A stretch of DNA of 64,000 nt from Priestia taiwanensis (GTDB taxonomy: Bacteria; Bacillota; Bacilli; Bacillales; Bacillaceae_G): the NCBI RefSeq assembly GCF_014638355.1, contig NZ_BMFK01000003.1, positions 124,001 to 188,000 on the forward strand, given 5' to 3'. The notes under the pieces were generated by a model. That model was given only the letters and a program-made list of their open reading frames with translations, was not told where the DNA came from and did not search any database. Every line of letters starts with the position of its first letter. The stretch's first letter is position 1. Made by a program: the position numbers and the translations under genes. Positions 53,871 through 63,921 of this stretch are shown in pieces.

Positions 53871-54482
53871 ATGAATTGCATCAAGGTTGGAAGGCTAATT
53901 CAGAGTCTTCGTAAAGATAAAAGAATGACTCAAAAAGAATTAGCCCTTCTTATGAATATTAGTGATAAGACGATTTCAAAATGGGAACGCGGATTGGGGT
54001 GTCCGGATGTGTCCTTGCTTGGGGAGCTATCCAACATATTAGGCGTAAATATCGAGATGATTTTATCCGGAGATTTAAATCCGAATGAACAGGATGAAGG
54101 AAATATGAAGAACGTAAAATTTTATGCGTGTCAAAGCTGTGGCAATATTATGACCAGTACGGGGGCAAGCAGCATTTCATGTTGCGGCAGGATACTGGAG
54201 TCGCTGCTTTCCAAAACGGAGAACGATGAGCACAAAATAACCGTTCACGAAATTGAAGAGGATTACTTTGTTACCATTAAGCACGAGATGAGCAGAGACC
54301 ATTATATATCTTTTGTAGCCTATATTTCGTATGACAGAGTGATGCTCATCAAATTGTACCCGGAACAACTCGCAGAAGTACGCTTCCCCAAAATGCATGG
54401 TGGAACGTTGTATATGTATTGCAACCGACATGGATTATGGAAATATGAGAAAAAGAAATTAGGATTAGGGAGGGTCACCTAA
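53871..54482 (+). CDS. XRE-family HTH protein with a desulfoferrodoxin-like zinc ribbon
   Basis: About 203 residues. HTH at about 5-58 (VGRLIQSLRKDKRMTQKELALLMNISDKTISKWERGLGCPDVSLLGELSNILGV). Then FYACQSCGNIMTSTG and SCCGRILESL, Cys pairs of the type in the desulfoferrodoxin N-terminal metal site, and a superoxide-reductase-like end (HEIEEDYFVTIKHEMSRDHYISFVAYISYD). The ATG at 53871 follows AGGAGG by eight bases; an in-frame start at 53820 has none. It probably regulates the isochorismatase gene that follows 1 bp after its stop. Confidence 0.82.
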   Translation: MNCIKVGRLIQSLRKDKRMTQKELALLMNISDKTISKWERGLGCPDVSLLGELSNILGVNIEMILSGDLNPNEQDEGNMKNVKFYACQSCGNIMTSTGASSISCCGRILESLLSKTENDEHKITVHEIEEDYFVTIKHEMSRDHYISFVAYISYDRVMLIKLYPEQLAEVRFPKMHGGTLYMYCNRHGLWKYEKKKLGLGRVT

Positions 54483-54483
54483 G

Positions 54484-55014
54484 ATGAAAAAGGCGCTACT
54501 AATTATTGACATGCAGGCTATGCCCTTTGTATGGAAAGATTATGGCGGAAAATCTCTTTATCAGGAAGAGAAACTGCTAGAAAATACAAGGCGATTAATT
54601 GAAAAAGCTCGAAAGGGAAGTTCACCCGTATTCTATGTCATGTTTACTGAGCCGCACGGTTCCCTAAGATCGGAAAATCAACCGCTATGGCAAGTACATG
54701 AACAGATCGCTCCTCTTGCACATGATCATATCATTATTAAACATTACGCAGATTCGTTTCTAGATTCAGAGCTCCATCCCCGATTACGGGATCAAGGTAT
54801 TGACACTCTAGTGATATGCGGCGTACAAACCGAATATTGCGTGGACACAACGGTAAAGAGTGGTTATTCGCTAGGCTACAAAGTAGATTTGGTAGAGGAT
54901 TGTCACAGCACTTACGATTCAGATAGATTAACGGCAGAACAAATCATAAACCATCATAATAGCATTCTTCCCCAATTTGCTACAATAGTTCACTCGAGCG
55001 AAGTCCAGTTTTAG
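54484..55014 (+). CDS. Isochorismatase-family cysteine hydrolase
   Basis: A 176-residue protein of the nicotinamidase/isochorismatase fold. The catalytic triad Asp9 (LLIIDMQ), Lys86 (IIKHYADSF) and Cys119 (GVQTEYCVDTT), plus the cis-peptide loop, are present. It cleaves an amide or carbamoyl group on a small molecule; which one is unknown. It starts 1 bp after the HTH gene's stop codon and so is co-transcribed. It forms an inserted pair between copies of the rlmCD end. Confidence 0.88.
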   Translation: MKKALLIIDMQAMPFVWKDYGGKSLYQEEKLLENTRRLIEKARKGSSPVFYVMFTEPHGSLRSENQPLWQVHEQIAPLAHDHIIIKHYADSFLDSELHPRLRDQGIDTLVICGVQTEYCVDTTVKSGYSLGYKVDLVEDCHSTYDSDRLTAEQIINHHNSILPQFATIVHSSEVQF

Positions 55015-55122
55015 AATCCAACTGATCATGAAAAGATGAAAAGGATATTTTCTCCCCTATATAGAACGACTATTAGCAGATCAAGCACTTGTTGTTACTG
55101 AAATCGATAGCTCATCGGGCAG

Positions 55123-55156
55123 AAAAAAACAGCGAACCCCTCGGCTCGCTGTTTCC
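55123..55156 (-). terminator. Terminator of rlmCD (in copy 2 of the duplicated end)
   Basis: Stem ACAGCGA/TCGCTGT with a 10-nt loop and a TTTTTT tail on the minus strand. The same structure sits at 53632-53665 in copy 1. Confidence 0.85.
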
Positions 55157-55199
55157 TCTAATCTTATCGTAATGTTAACTCCACTACACACTCAACATG
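55124..55199. repeat. Duplicate of the end of rlmCD (copy 2, at the gene)
   Basis: Direct counterpart of 53632-53707; here it is the true end of rlmCD. Confidence 0.8.
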
Positions 55200-56537
55200 C
55201 GTCGTATGTGGGAACATATCAACTGGTTGGATTTGTTCTGTCTTATAGCCGCCGTCTTCTAAGATGCGAAGATCGCGTGCTAGTGTTGCTGGGTTGCATG
55301 AAACGTATACGACACGTTTTGGCTTCATGTCAATGATTGTTTTTAGTAGTGCTTCGTCACAGCCTTTACGTGGTGGATCTACTACTAATGTGTCAGCTTT
55401 GATGTCTTCTTCGTACCAAGCTGGGATTACTTTCTCCGCTTCGCCTACTGCGAATTCTACGTTTGTGATGCCGTTTAAGGCTACGTTGCGGATTGCGTCG
55501 TCGATTGCTTCTGGAACGATTTCTACGCCGTATACTTTTTTCGCTTTTTGCGCTAGGAATAATGTAATTGTTCCGATACCGCAGTATGCGTCCATTACTG
55601 TTTCTTCACCTGTTAGCTGTGCGTACTCTAATGCTTTGTCGTATAGTACTTTCGTTTGTGTCGGGTTCACTTGGTAGAATGAGCGTGTTGAAATCGCGAA
55701 TTTGATGTCGCCGATTGTATCGTGAATATATTCTGATCCGTGAATCACACGTGTTTCTTCACCGAAGATAACGTTTGTGCGTTTGCTGTTTACGTTGTGT
55801 GTAATTGACTTCACATTCGGGAATCGTTTTGTAATTTCTTGTACTAACATTTCTTCATTTGGTAATTTCTTCGTCTTCGTGATGAAGCAGATCATTACTT
55901 CACCTGTGTTTTGACCTGAACGAAGCATGATGTGGCGAAGAACGCCGTTATGTTTCTCTTCGTTGTACGGTTGGATATGGAAACGAATGCATAGTTCTTT
56001 CACTGCTTGGAATACTTCGTTAATATCTTCTGATTGGATTAACGATGTGTTCATATCCACAATTTCATGGCTACGTTCGCGGTAGAATCCAGCAATGAAT
56101 TTACCGTCTTTCATGCCCACTGGTACTTGCATTTTATTGCGGTAGTGCCATGGGTTTTCCATGCCGATTACTGGGTGAATAACTGTATCTTTAATGTTAC
56201 CGATGCGTGTGATCGCATTTTTCACTTGTTCGTGTTTTGCTTTTAGCTGGCCTTCGTATGTCATATGTTGTAGTTGGCAGCCGCCGAATTGTGCGAAGTC
56301 TTCGCTTACTACTTCTTGGCGTTCCGGGCTTACTTCATGGATTTCCATTAAGCGTCCGAATGCGAAGTTTTTGTTTACTTTTGTTATTTTAATCGTTGCT
56401 TTTTCGCCTGGTAATGCTTTTGGTACGAAGATTGGGTATCCTTCTACTTTCGCAACACCTGAAAATTCGTGTGTTAAATCTTCAAAGACAACGTCAATCG
56501 TTTCATTCTTCTCTACTGGTGGTTTACGTTTTGTCAT
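55164..56537 (-). CDS. rlmCD: 23S rRNA (uracil-5-)-methyltransferase RlmCD
   Basis: A 457-residue protein. TRAM domain at about 10-70 ([21 protein letters not shown]); then the usual iron-sulfur-type [15 protein letters not shown] with one Cys where relatives have CGGC; motif [26 protein letters not shown], and catalytic Cys in [15 protein letters not shown]. It methylates C5 of uridines in 23S rRNA. Strong SD (AAAGGAAG). Neighbours dgkB and gatCAB keep the common Bacillus order. Confidence 0.93.
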   Translation of the reverse strand: MTKRKPPVEKNETIDVVFEDLTHEFSGVAKVEGYPIFVPKALPGEKATIKITKVNKNFAFGRLMEIHEVSPERQEVVSEDFAQFGGCQLQHMTYEGQLKAKHEQVKNAITRIGNIKDTVIHPVIGMENPWHYRNKMQVPVGMKDGKFIAGFYRERSHEIVDMNTSLIQSEDINEVFQAVKELCIRFHIQPYNEEKHNGVLRHIMLRSGQNTGEVMICFITKTKKLPNEEMLVQEITKRFPNVKSITHNVNSKRTNVIFGEETRVIHGSEYIHDTIGDIKFAISTRSFYQVNPTQTKVLYDKALEYAQLTGEETVMDAYCGIGTITLFLAQKAKKVYGVEIVPEAIDDAIRNVALNGITNVEFAVGEAEKVIPAWYEEDIKADTLVVDPPRKGCDEALLKTIIDMKPKRVVYVSCNPATLARDLRILEDGGYKTEQIQPVDMFPHTTHVECVVELTLR

Positions 56538-56594
56538 TATTCAACTTCCTTTTCTTTTTATCCTGCGGTTCATTGTATCACATGTCGGAACAAA

Positions 56595-56632
56595 TGAAAA
56601 AGAGAGGCACAAATTGTGATCCTCTCTTAGCC
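56595..56632 (-). terminator. Terminator of dgkB
   Basis: Stem AAGAGAGG/CCTCTCTT with inner CACAA/TTGTG pairs and TTTTTCATTT tail on the minus strand. Confidence 0.8.
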
Positions 56633-57526
56633 TTTGTATCCTTCTGGTACGAAGACACGTAGTCGTTGGTGTAGGTTCTCGAATTCAACTGGAACCTCTC
56701 CACCGTATTCTCCGTCTAAGTTCAACTGTAGTTTCTCTTTTGCGGTAATTTTCACACGGCTTACACGCTCGTGGTACACAAGTGGGTGGTTGATGTGGGT
56801 TCCTTTTGAAGCACGTCTTAGAAGTCCAACCATTTCTGGGATGCTTCCCTTTCGGACGATAATCATGTCAAACACACCGTCATTCACAGACGCTTCTGGT
56901 ACAAGCTTCTCGAATCCACCGACAGAATTCGTATTTGATAAAAGGAATAACATAATTTCGTCTTCAAATTTCTTGCCATCGTAATCGATTTCTACGAATG
57001 TCGGGTGGATAAATGGCAGTTTTTCTACACCTTTAATCACGTAAGCGAACTCACCTAATACCGTCTTTAGTTTACTCGGTGCTTCATATGAAATTTCCGT
57101 TAGGTTCCCCATCGCTGCGATGTTGATAAAGTATTTGTCATTTGCGCGTCCAATATCAACTGGAATTGTATGTCCGTCTGTAATGACTTCTACTGCGGAT
57201 AAAATATCTCTGCCAATATGCATCGCTCGTCCAAAATCATTCGTCGTTCCTACTGGAATAACACCTAGCTTTGGCGGGTTCTTTACTTGCATTAAACCTG
57301 TTACCACTTCGTTAATTGTACCGTCACCACCGGCGGCAATGACAACATCATATACACCGCGTTCTCCAGCAGCCGTCGCAGCTTTCTTCGCGTCTCCTGC
57401 GCACGTTGTTGCATGGCAAGACGTCTCATAACCTGCTCGCTCTAGCTTCTCTAGAACGTCTGGCAATTGCTTTCTAAACGCTTCTTTCCCCGAAGTCGGG
57501 TTATAGATTATTCTTGCACGTTTCAT
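56627..57526 (-). CDS. dgkB: Diacylglycerol kinase DgkB-type
   Basis: About 299 residues. It starts MKRARIIYNPTSGKEAF and has the lipid-kinase nucleotide site AAGGDGTINEVVTGL and VIPVGTTNDFGRAM, then the FDMIIVRKGS and VPVEFENL patterns. It phosphorylates diacylglycerol released in lipoteichoic acid synthesis. The ATG at 57526 follows AGGATGATG; ATGs at 57532 and 57535 are alternatives. The neighbours fit the Bacillus gatCAB-dgkB-rlmCD order. Confidence 0.93.
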   Translation of the reverse strand: MKRARIIYNPTSGKEAFRKQLPDVLEKLERAGYETSCHATTCAGDAKKAATAAGERGVYDVVIAAGGDGTINEVVTGLMQVKNPPKLGVIPVGTTNDFGRAMHIGRDILSAVEVITDGHTIPVDIGRANDKYFINIAAMGNLTEISYEAPSKLKTVLGEFAYVIKGVEKLPFIHPTFVEIDYDGKKFEDEIMLFLLSNTNSVGGFEKLVPEASVNDGVFDMIIVRKGSIPEMVGLLRRASKGTHINHPLVYHERVSRVKITAKEKLQLNLDGEYGGEVPVEFENLHQRLRVFVPEGYKG

Positions 57527-57679
57527 TTTCATCATCCTATTTTCAACGTTCATTTTTACAAATCTCTTCCATTATACCATTAAGAGCCGCTTCTCTACAA
57601 TTGTGGGGAATATATCTCTAATTTATCCCGTACAACCAAGCTGTAAACTCTATGAATGAAAGATACACGTTATACGCAA

Positions 57680-57721
57680 AGAAAAGCGACTAGCTTCACG
57701 TTAAGATGACTCTAGCCGCTT
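57680..57721 (-). terminator. Terminator of gatCAB
   Basis: 10-bp stem (AAGCGGCTAG/CTAGTCGCTT, one G-T) with an 18-nt loop and TTTCTTTG tail. Confidence 0.75.
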
Positions 57722-57735
57722 ATCCAACTTGTGTG

Positions 57736-59166
57736 TTAGCGCTTGTTGATTTCTTGCATTAATAATTTCGTTACTAACGGCGGATTGGCTTGGCCTTTCG
57801 TCGCTTTCATAATTTGACCCATTAATGCTTTAATTGCGCGGTCTTTACCGTTCTTGAAGTCTTCAATTGATTGTGCGTTGTTATCTAACACTTCGTTAAC
57901 GATTGTTAGTAATGCACCTTCGTCTGAGATTTGAACTAGACCTTGTGCTTTCACAATATCTTCTGCGTTTCCACCTTTTTCAACTAACTCCATGAACACT
58001 TTCTTCGCGATTTTCGAAGAGATTGTTCCTTTTTCAAGTAATTGAATCATTCCAGCAAGGTTCTCTGGTGTTAAGGCAACGTCTTTTAAATCTTTTTGTT
58101 GCTTGTTTAAGTAAGCTGATACTTCACCCATTAACCAGTTTGATGTTAATTTCGCTTCTGCGCCAGCTTGTACTGTTGCATCGAAGAAATCCGACATTTC
58201 TTTCGTTAATGTTAATACCATCGCATCGTAGTCAGGTAAGCCTAATTGCTCCACGTAACGCTTCTTACGTGCATCTGGTAACTCAGGGATTGAGTTACGT
58301 ACGCGCTCTTTCCACTCGTCGTCGATATATAACTCCACTAAGTCTGGCTCTGGGAAGTAACGGTAATCGTCCGCCCCTTCTTTCACACGCATTAAGATTG
58401 TTGTCTTCGTTGACTCGTCATAACGGCGTGTCTCTTGTTGGATGATTCCGCCAGCTAATAATACTTTCTCTTGGCGTACGATTTCATGCTCAAGGCCTTT
58501 TTGTACGAATGCGAATGAGTTTAAGTTCTTAAGCTCTGCTTTCGTACCGAATTTCTCTTGGCCTACTGGACGTAATGAAATGTTCGCATCACAACGAAGT
58601 GATCCTTCTTCCATCTTCACGTCAGATACGCCAGTGTATTGGATGATTGAGCGTAACTTCTCTAAGTATGCATACGCTTCTTCTGGCGTACGAATATCTG
58701 GCTCAGATACGATCTCAATAAGTGGTGTACCTTGACGGTTGAAGTCTACTAATGAGTAGCCATCGCCACTATGATTTAATTTACCAGCATCTTCTTCTAA
58801 ATGAAGACGTGTAATACCGATACGTTTTGTTTTGCCGTTTACTTCGATTTCAATCCAACCATTCTCTCCGATTGGCTTATCAAATTGTGAAATTTGGTAT
58901 GCTTTCGGATTGTCTGGATAGAAATAGTTTTTACGGTCGAACTTTGTTTCTGTCGCGATTTCGCAATTTAGGGCCATAGCAGCACGCATTGCGAAGTCTA
59001 CCGCTTGTTCGTTCAGTGTTGGTAATACGCCAGGGTATCCTAAGTCAATAACACTTGTTTGTGTATTAGGAGGCGCACCAAACTCTGTTGGACTTGCTGA
59101 GAAAATTTTTGAGTTTGTTTTTAACTCACAGTGTACTTCTAAACCAATAATAGTTTCAAAATTCAT
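57736..59166 (-). CDS. gatB: Aspartyl/glutamyl-tRNA amidotransferase subunit B
   Basis: A 476-residue protein. It starts [22 protein letters not shown] and has [33 protein letters not shown], the GatB signature, and the C-terminal YqeY-like helical domain ending [21 protein letters not shown]. It activates the misacylated tRNA for GatA. Follows gatA by 15 bp. Confidence 0.98.
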   Translation of the reverse strand: MNFETIIGLEVHCELKTNSKIFSASPTEFGAPPNTQTSVIDLGYPGVLPTLNEQAVDFAMRAAMALNCEIATETKFDRKNYFYPDNPKAYQISQFDKPIGENGWIEIEVNGKTKRIGITRLHLEEDAGKLNHSGDGYSLVDFNRQGTPLIEIVSEPDIRTPEEAYAYLEKLRSIIQYTGVSDVKMEEGSLRCDANISLRPVGQEKFGTKAELKNLNSFAFVQKGLEHEIVRQEKVLLAGGIIQQETRRYDESTKTTILMRVKEGADDYRYFPEPDLVELYIDDEWKERVRNSIPELPDARKKRYVEQLGLPDYDAMVLTLTKEMSDFFDATVQAGAEAKLTSNWLMGEVSAYLNKQQKDLKDVALTPENLAGMIQLLEKGTISSKIAKKVFMELVEKGGNAEDIVKAQGLVQISDEGALLTIVNEVLDNNAQSIEDFKNGKDRAIKALMGQIMKATKGQANPPLVTKLLMQEINKR

Positions 59167-59181
59167 GTTGTCGCCTCCTTA

Positions 59182-60642
59182 TTATAGTGTTGGTTTCTTT
59201 TTATGATGATCTGTCGCTTGCTCAAATGCGTGAGCTACGCGGTAGATTGTTGACTCATCGAAATGTTTACCGATAATTTGTAAGCCTAGTGGCATGCCGT
59301 TCGCGCCGAATCCACATGGAAGTGAGATTGCTGGTACACCCGCTAAGTTCACAGGGATTGTTAAAATATCATTCGCATACATTGTCATTGGGTCTGATGT
59401 TTTCTCACCTAATTTGAATGACGTTGTTGGCGTCGTAGGTCCGATAATGACATCGTATTTCTCAAAGACATTCTCGAAGTCTTGTTTAATTAATGTACGT
59501 ACTTTTTGTGCTTTCTTGTAGTACGCATCGTAGTATCCAGAGCTAAGTGCAAATGTTCCAAGCATGATACGACGTTTTACCTCATCACCAAAGCCTTCGC
59601 TACGTGTGTTTTTGTAAATGTCTACTAAGTTCTCTGCGTTGTCTGTACGAACACCGTAACGGATACCGTCGAAACGAGATAAGTTAGATGATGCTTCAGA
59701 AGATGATAATAAGTAGTAAGTCGCAAGAGCGTACTTCGAGTGTGGAAGTGTTACTTCTTCCCACGTTGCGCCCATGCCTTCTAATACTTTTAATGCTTCT
59801 AATACAGATTGGCGAGCTTCTTCACCTACACCGTCACCTAAGTATTCTTTCGGAACACCGATTTTTAAGCCTTTTACGTCGCCAGTTAATGACTCTACGT
59901 ATTTCGCTACGTCTACGTGTGCGCTCGTTGCGTCCATCTTGTCTACGCCAGCGATCGCTTGTAGTAAGTATGCGTTGTCTTCTACGTTACGTGTAATTGG
60001 TCCGATTTGGTCTAATGATGAAGCGAATGCTACTAGACCGTAACGTGATACACGTCCGTATGTTGGTTTCATCCCTACTACACCGCAATATGCAGCTGGC
60101 TGACGGATTGAACCACCCGTATCAGAACCTAATGAGAATAATACTTCGCCAGCCGCTACAGAAGCTGCTGAACCACCAGAAGATCCACCTGGTACGTAAT
60201 CTAAGTTCCATGGGTTACGCGTTGGGAAGAATCCTGAGTTTTCGTTTGAAGAACCCATTGCGAACTCGTCCATATTTAATTTACCGATTGTAATTGCTTG
60301 TGCACCTTGTAACTTTTGTACAACTGTTGCGTCGTAAATTGGGTCTAAGTTCGCTAACATTTTGCTTGAGCAAGTTGTGCGAAGACCTTTCGTTACGATG
60401 TTATCTTTCACACCGATTGGCATACCGAATAATAGACCGTTTGCGTTGTCTGTTCCTAACGCTTCATCCATTTCTTTCGCTGCTTGGCGTGCTCTTTCTT
60501 CATCTAATGTAACAAATGCTTTTACTTTATCTTCTACCGCGTTGATGCGTGTATATGATTCGTTCACTAAGTCTGTTACTGAGATTTCTTTGTTGTTTAA
60601 CTTGCTATGTAATTGGGAAATCGAATAATCAAATAATGACAA
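59182..60642 (-). CDS. gatA: Glutamyl-tRNA amidotransferase subunit A
   Basis: A 486-residue amidase that releases ammonia from glutamine. The Ser-cisSer-Lys triad is in IGVKDNI (Lys), [15 protein letters not shown] and [16 protein letters not shown]. Start ATG has AGAAGGAGGG upstream. Operon gatC-gatA-gatB. Confidence 0.98.
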   Translation of the reverse strand: MSLFDYSISQLHSKLNNKEISVTDLVNESYTRINAVEDKVKAFVTLDEERARQAAKEMDEALGTDNANGLLFGMPIGVKDNIVTKGLRTTCSSKMLANLDPIYDATVVQKLQGAQAITIGKLNMDEFAMGSSNENSGFFPTRNPWNLDYVPGGSSGGSAASVAAGEVLFSLGSDTGGSIRQPAAYCGVVGMKPTYGRVSRYGLVAFASSLDQIGPITRNVEDNAYLLQAIAGVDKMDATSAHVDVAKYVESLTGDVKGLKIGVPKEYLGDGVGEEARQSVLEALKVLEGMGATWEEVTLPHSKYALATYYLLSSSEASSNLSRFDGIRYGVRTDNAENLVDIYKNTRSEGFGDEVKRRIMLGTFALSSGYYDAYYKKAQKVRTLIKQDFENVFEKYDVIIGPTTPTTSFKLGEKTSDPMTMYANDILTIPVNLAGVPAISLPCGFGANGMPLGLQIIGKHFDESTIYRVAHAFEQATDHHKKKPTL

Positions 60643-60656
60643 GAGAAACCCTCCTT

Positions 60657-60947
60657 CTATTCTAAAATTGTTGGAACACGTACTTGTCCAGCTTGGTGAT
60701 CAGGAGCATTTTTCAATACTTCTTCTACTGGTAAGCCTTTTTCCGCAACGTCTTTACGCATGATGTTGCGCATCTTTAATACGTGTGTCGTTGGTTCTAC
60801 GTTATCTGTATCTAATTCGTTTAGCTGTTCAGCAAACGTAATAATTGCATCTAATTGCTTTGTAAATTTCGTAACTTCTTCTTCTGTAACTGCAAGACGT
60901 GCTAAATGAGCAACGTGCTTTACTTGTTCTTCTGAAATTCGTGACAT
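60657..60947 (-). CDS. gatC: Glutamyl-tRNA amidotransferase subunit C
   Basis: About 96 residues: [56 protein letters not shown]...[20 protein letters not shown], the full GatC pattern. ATG 60947 follows GGAGGTGG; an in-frame start further upstream is not supported. First gene of the operon. Confidence 0.97.
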   Translation of the reverse strand: MSRISEEQVKHVAHLARLAVTEEEVTKFTKQLDAIITFAEQLNELDTDNVEPTTHVLKMRNIMRKDVAEKGLPVEEVLKNAPDHQAGQVRVPTILE

Positions 60948-61175
60948 AATAATTCCACCTCCGTGATATTTCGTGCCTTGACAATACACTGATAATACCA
61001 AACTTTCTTCTATTGTAGCAACATTTCTTCTTATATTTCACATACTTTCCTGTCGATTGTCCTACGTTCCCTTGAAAAGGTTCCATTCTTCCTATTCCCC
61101 TCCTAAAAATCAAATTATTTCTAATTTTACAAACAATTCTATATACTAGCAAAAAGCACAAAGGGGGACCTCAAC

Positions 61176-61964
61176 ATGATTCGTACATTAGTCGAAGCAG
61201 ACAATGAAGTAGTATTCGCTTATTTAACACAAAATCCAGCGCTTAACCTCTTTATCATCGGAGATATTGAAGCATTCGGATATGAACAAGCCTTTCAAGA
61301 GTTATGGGGAGAGTTTACGGAAGATGGTTTGGTGAAGGCGGTGTTGCTTCGCTATCATAATACGTTCATTATTTCAGCAGAAGGGATCTGTGATGCAGAA
61401 GGATTTGCGTCTATTATTCGTTCGTATGAATTTGACGGATTTTCTGGTAGCGAAGATGCGGTCGCTCAGTTGGAATTACTTTTACCACTTGAAGGATTTC
61501 GGAAGACGGATTCGTATTTCGCTGAGTGTACAACAGCAGAACATGCGACACTTTCAACAAATACAGAAGAAGTACAGATGGCTACGTTAGAAGATGTTGA
61601 TCGTATAATCGAAGTACGTAAGTCTATTAAGGAGTTCAACATCGCATCCGATGCGCGCGGGATGCTACAACAATCAATAGAAACAAAGACCGGCCGTACG
61701 TACTATATCGAACAGAACGGTAAGATGATTTCCCTTGCATCCACAACGGCGGAGAATTCGTTATCTGGCATGATAGTTGGTGTTGCGACGGTAGAAGAAG
61801 CTCGACAAAAAGGATACGTCACACACCTTCTCGAACATATTATTCGCGACTTAATCGCTGAGAAGAAAACATTATGCTTGTTTTACAACAACCCAAGCGC
61901 AGGACGGATTTATAAGCGGCTGGGTTTCGAAGACATTGGGCATTGGAGAATGTACCGTAAGTAG
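61176..61964 (+). CDS. GNAT-family acetyltransferase
   Basis: A 262-residue protein. The N-terminal half is a GNAT-like accessory lobe (PALNLFIIGDIEAFGY...GLVKAVLLRYHNTFII). The C-terminal half has VGVATVEEARQKGYVTHLLEHII with the acetyl-CoA site and FYNNPSAGRIYKRLGFEDIGHWRMY. Strong SD (AAAGGGGG). Acceptor unknown. A second GNAT gene follows with 17 bp between. Confidence 0.85.
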   Translation: MIRTLVEADNEVVFAYLTQNPALNLFIIGDIEAFGYEQAFQELWGEFTEDGLVKAVLLRYHNTFIISAEGICDAEGFASIIRSYEFDGFSGSEDAVAQLELLLPLEGFRKTDSYFAECTTAEHATLSTNTEEVQMATLEDVDRIIEVRKSIKEFNIASDARGMLQQSIETKTGRTYYIEQNGKMISLASTTAENSLSGMIVGVATVEEARQKGYVTHLLEHIIRDLIAEKKTLCLFYNNPSAGRIYKRLGFEDIGHWRMYRK

Positions 61965-61981
61965 AAAAGGAGTGATACGCC

Positions 61982-62524
61982 ATTCGAATCGAAACAGAAC
62001 GATTAGTTGTTCGTCTTAGGGAAGAAGATGCTTACGAGGCTTGGCTACAAGGATTTGTAGAGAGACTTCCTTCCCAGCACAAGTATGACAAAGGAAACAT
62101 CGATATGAGTGAATGTACGAAAGAGTGGTTTTCGACGTTAGTAGCAAACTATAAAAAGTTAGTGGTCGAGGATAAAGCATACCTCTTCGATATTTTCCGA
62201 AAAGAAGACGGAGCACATCTTGGATCCATCGATTTCTCTACGTTAGCAAGAGACTACTTTCAATGGGCGCGTATCGGCTATACAATCCACAATCAACATT
62301 GGCGCCAAGGATATGCGAAAGAAGCGGTAGAGGCGGCACTTGAACTTGCCTTTAACGAGCTTACATTCCACCGTATCGAAGCGCACATTAGCTTTGATAA
62401 CGAAGCTTCCATTCACCTCGCAAAAAGTGTTGGCATGGAGTTTGAATGTATTCGAAAAGGATTCCTTTTGGAAAATGAGGATTGGATAGATACACTTATT
62501 TATTATATAAACGCACCGGAATAA
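61982..62524 (+). CDS. GNAT-family acetyltransferase (RimJ/RimL-like) with an ATT start
   Basis: About 181 residues. The frame opens at ATT 61982, nine bases after AAAGGAG, and gives (I/M)RIETERLVVRLREEDAYEAW, the usual first residues of the RimJ/RimL type. The first ATG in frame (62105) would lose 41 residues of the domain. Acetyl-CoA site is ARIGYTIHNQHWRQGYAKEAVEAALELAF, and SFDNEASIHLAKSVGME completes the fold. Rare AUU start or a mutated ATG; see findings. Confidence 0.75.
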   Translation: MRIETERLVVRLREEDAYEAWLQGFVERLPSQHKYDKGNIDMSECTKEWFSTLVANYKKLVVEDKAYLFDIFRKEDGAHLGSIDFSTLARDYFQWARIGYTIHNQHWRQGYAKEAVEAALELAFNELTFHRIEAHISFDNEASIHLAKSVGMEFECIRKGFLLENEDWIDTLIYYINAPE

Positions 62525-62572
62525 AAAAGAGGTTGCCACGCTAGTAATAAATGAGCACGGCAACTCTTTTAC
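62524..62572. terminator. Terminator of the GNAT pair
   Basis: Stem AAAAGAG.GTTGCC / GGCAAC.TCTTTT with a large loop; runs of T on each strand. Confidence 0.7.
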
Positions 62573-62706
62573 GTTGACTTATTTTATCTAATAAATATAC
62601 CGCCTATTCTCGTCTATAAGTGGACACTCTTACTACTAGGACAAACTCGCCTCCACTTTCTCGAATAGAAGAAACGAGTCCTCGTACATCCGTCTTTACA
62701 TCCTCC

Positions 62707-62994
62707 TTATGCACCAACCTTCGCACACAGCGTATATTCACTCATTGGATCTGCATGTGGACCTTCTGGATTCAATATGCCGTCCTCGTGAATAATGTAA
62801 GATGTAGAATTAACATGGTTACTAGCTACATAAGCGTATGATGACTGTTGTCCACCTATCCACATCCCATATCCGGCGAATAGGATTGCTGTCCCTGAAA
62901 TGCACATATAAACTTTATTTGGAGTTACTTTTTTATTCGTTAAGTTATGACACCCATAAGAGGATTTTATGAATATGGATTTGCTGGTTATCAC
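62707..62994 (-). CDS. Possible small secreted protein
   Basis: A 95-residue ORF. A hydrophobic segment (CISGTAILFAGYGMWIGG, about 31-48) could be a late signal or anchor; then polar SSYAYVASNHVNSTSYIIHEDG...YTLCAKVGA. No good SD at the first ATG. It might be a real lipoprotein-like or decayed gene; the surroundings (62573-63298) hold no other candidate. Confidence 0.35.
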   Translation of the reverse strand: MITSKSIFIKSSYGCHNLTNKKVTPNKVYMCISGTAILFAGYGMWIGGQQSSYAYVASNHVNSTSYIIHEDGILNPEGPHADPMSEYTLCAKVGA

Positions 62995-63202
62995 TTATTT
63001 TCACAGGAAATGGCTAGTGTTCGTTTGTTTTGTAGAAATTAGCTAACCAATTCTTCTTGAATCTCTTCAAACGTATCTCCATAATTTTCAGCTATATTAC
63101 AAAGTGTACTTTTTGACATAACGTATCATTTTTTAATTAACCCGGTTTAATTGTGGGATATACAAGGATACCCTTTTATAAAATTATGCATACTGGAGAC
63201 AA

Positions 63203-63252
63203 AAAAAGGACAAACCCTAAACTATCAAAAGAGTTTAGGGTTTGTCCTTTTT
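63203..63252. terminator. Bidirectional terminator with a 21-bp perfect stem
   Basis: Arms 63203-63223 and 63232-63252 match perfectly, with an 8-nt loop and T-run on both strands. On the minus strand it ends the VanZ gene. Confidence 0.9.
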
Positions 63253-63298
63253 GGTAACTTCAGATAATTCCTTATTATGTTACCTATTGTTGTATAGA

Positions 63299-63907
63299 TT
63301 ATCCATTATAATAATTATTCTTTTTGTTAAAAATGGTTGGAATGTTTTCTTTTTCTAAGTGTGGTGCTAAATATTTTATTATTATCCAACCAAGTAATCC
63401 TCCAGGAATATTTAAAATAATATCATCAATGTCAAATATTTTATTAGGATATTGAGTTAAAAAATTAATCATTAGTTGAATTGTTTCAATAGATACTGTT
63501 ATTATCGTTATTTTTAAAAATACATATTTAAATGAAATTGCTTTTTTATCTAATAATCCCAAATATACTCCTAAAGGGAATAATAAAACAGCATTCCCGA
63601 TAATCTGAACGAAATTTCCTGTTTCTTGAATAGTTTCTGTAATTGTTGCCAAGGGAATTAATTGATAATAAGGGAATGTACTTACTATTTCTTTCTCGAA
63701 TTCGTCTGGGAACATAGTTAAAGGTAAAAATACATATTTTATTAGAAAAATTCCATATAGGATACATGAATATTTATAGACTATTGTAAAAAAGGAGTTT
63801 TTTTTCTTTTTTACATATTCATATATACATAGAATAATAGAAAATATAAAGAACAATAACACAATTGTAAAATTGTGAAAATCTATTATTATCATTTTTT
63901 TAGTCAC
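63299..63907 (-). CDS. VanZ-family membrane protein
   Basis: A 202-residue protein with about five helices. NAVLLFPLGVYLGLL, VSIETIQLMINFL and FDIDDIILNIPGGLLGWII are the VanZ pattern. Such proteins lower teicoplanin binding in some organisms, but most homologues have no proven role. Very AT-rich, unlike the neighbouring GNAT genes. Confidence 0.88.
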   Translation of the reverse strand: MTKKMIIIDFHNFTIVLLFFIFSIILCIYEYVKKKKNSFFTIVYKYSCILYGIFLIKYVFLPLTMFPDEFEKEIVSTFPYYQLIPLATITETIQETGNFVQIIGNAVLLFPLGVYLGLLDKKAISFKYVFLKITIITVSIETIQLMINFLTQYPNKIFDIDDIILNIPGGLLGWIIIKYLAPHLEKENIPTIFNKKNNYYNG

Positions 63908-63921
63908 CTAAATCTTATTTT

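Noticed and set aside
53672-53884. 70-codon minus ORF ending in SSHVERVVELTLR
   Set aside because: It is the duplicated end of rlmCD read together with unrelated upstream sequence, not a gene.
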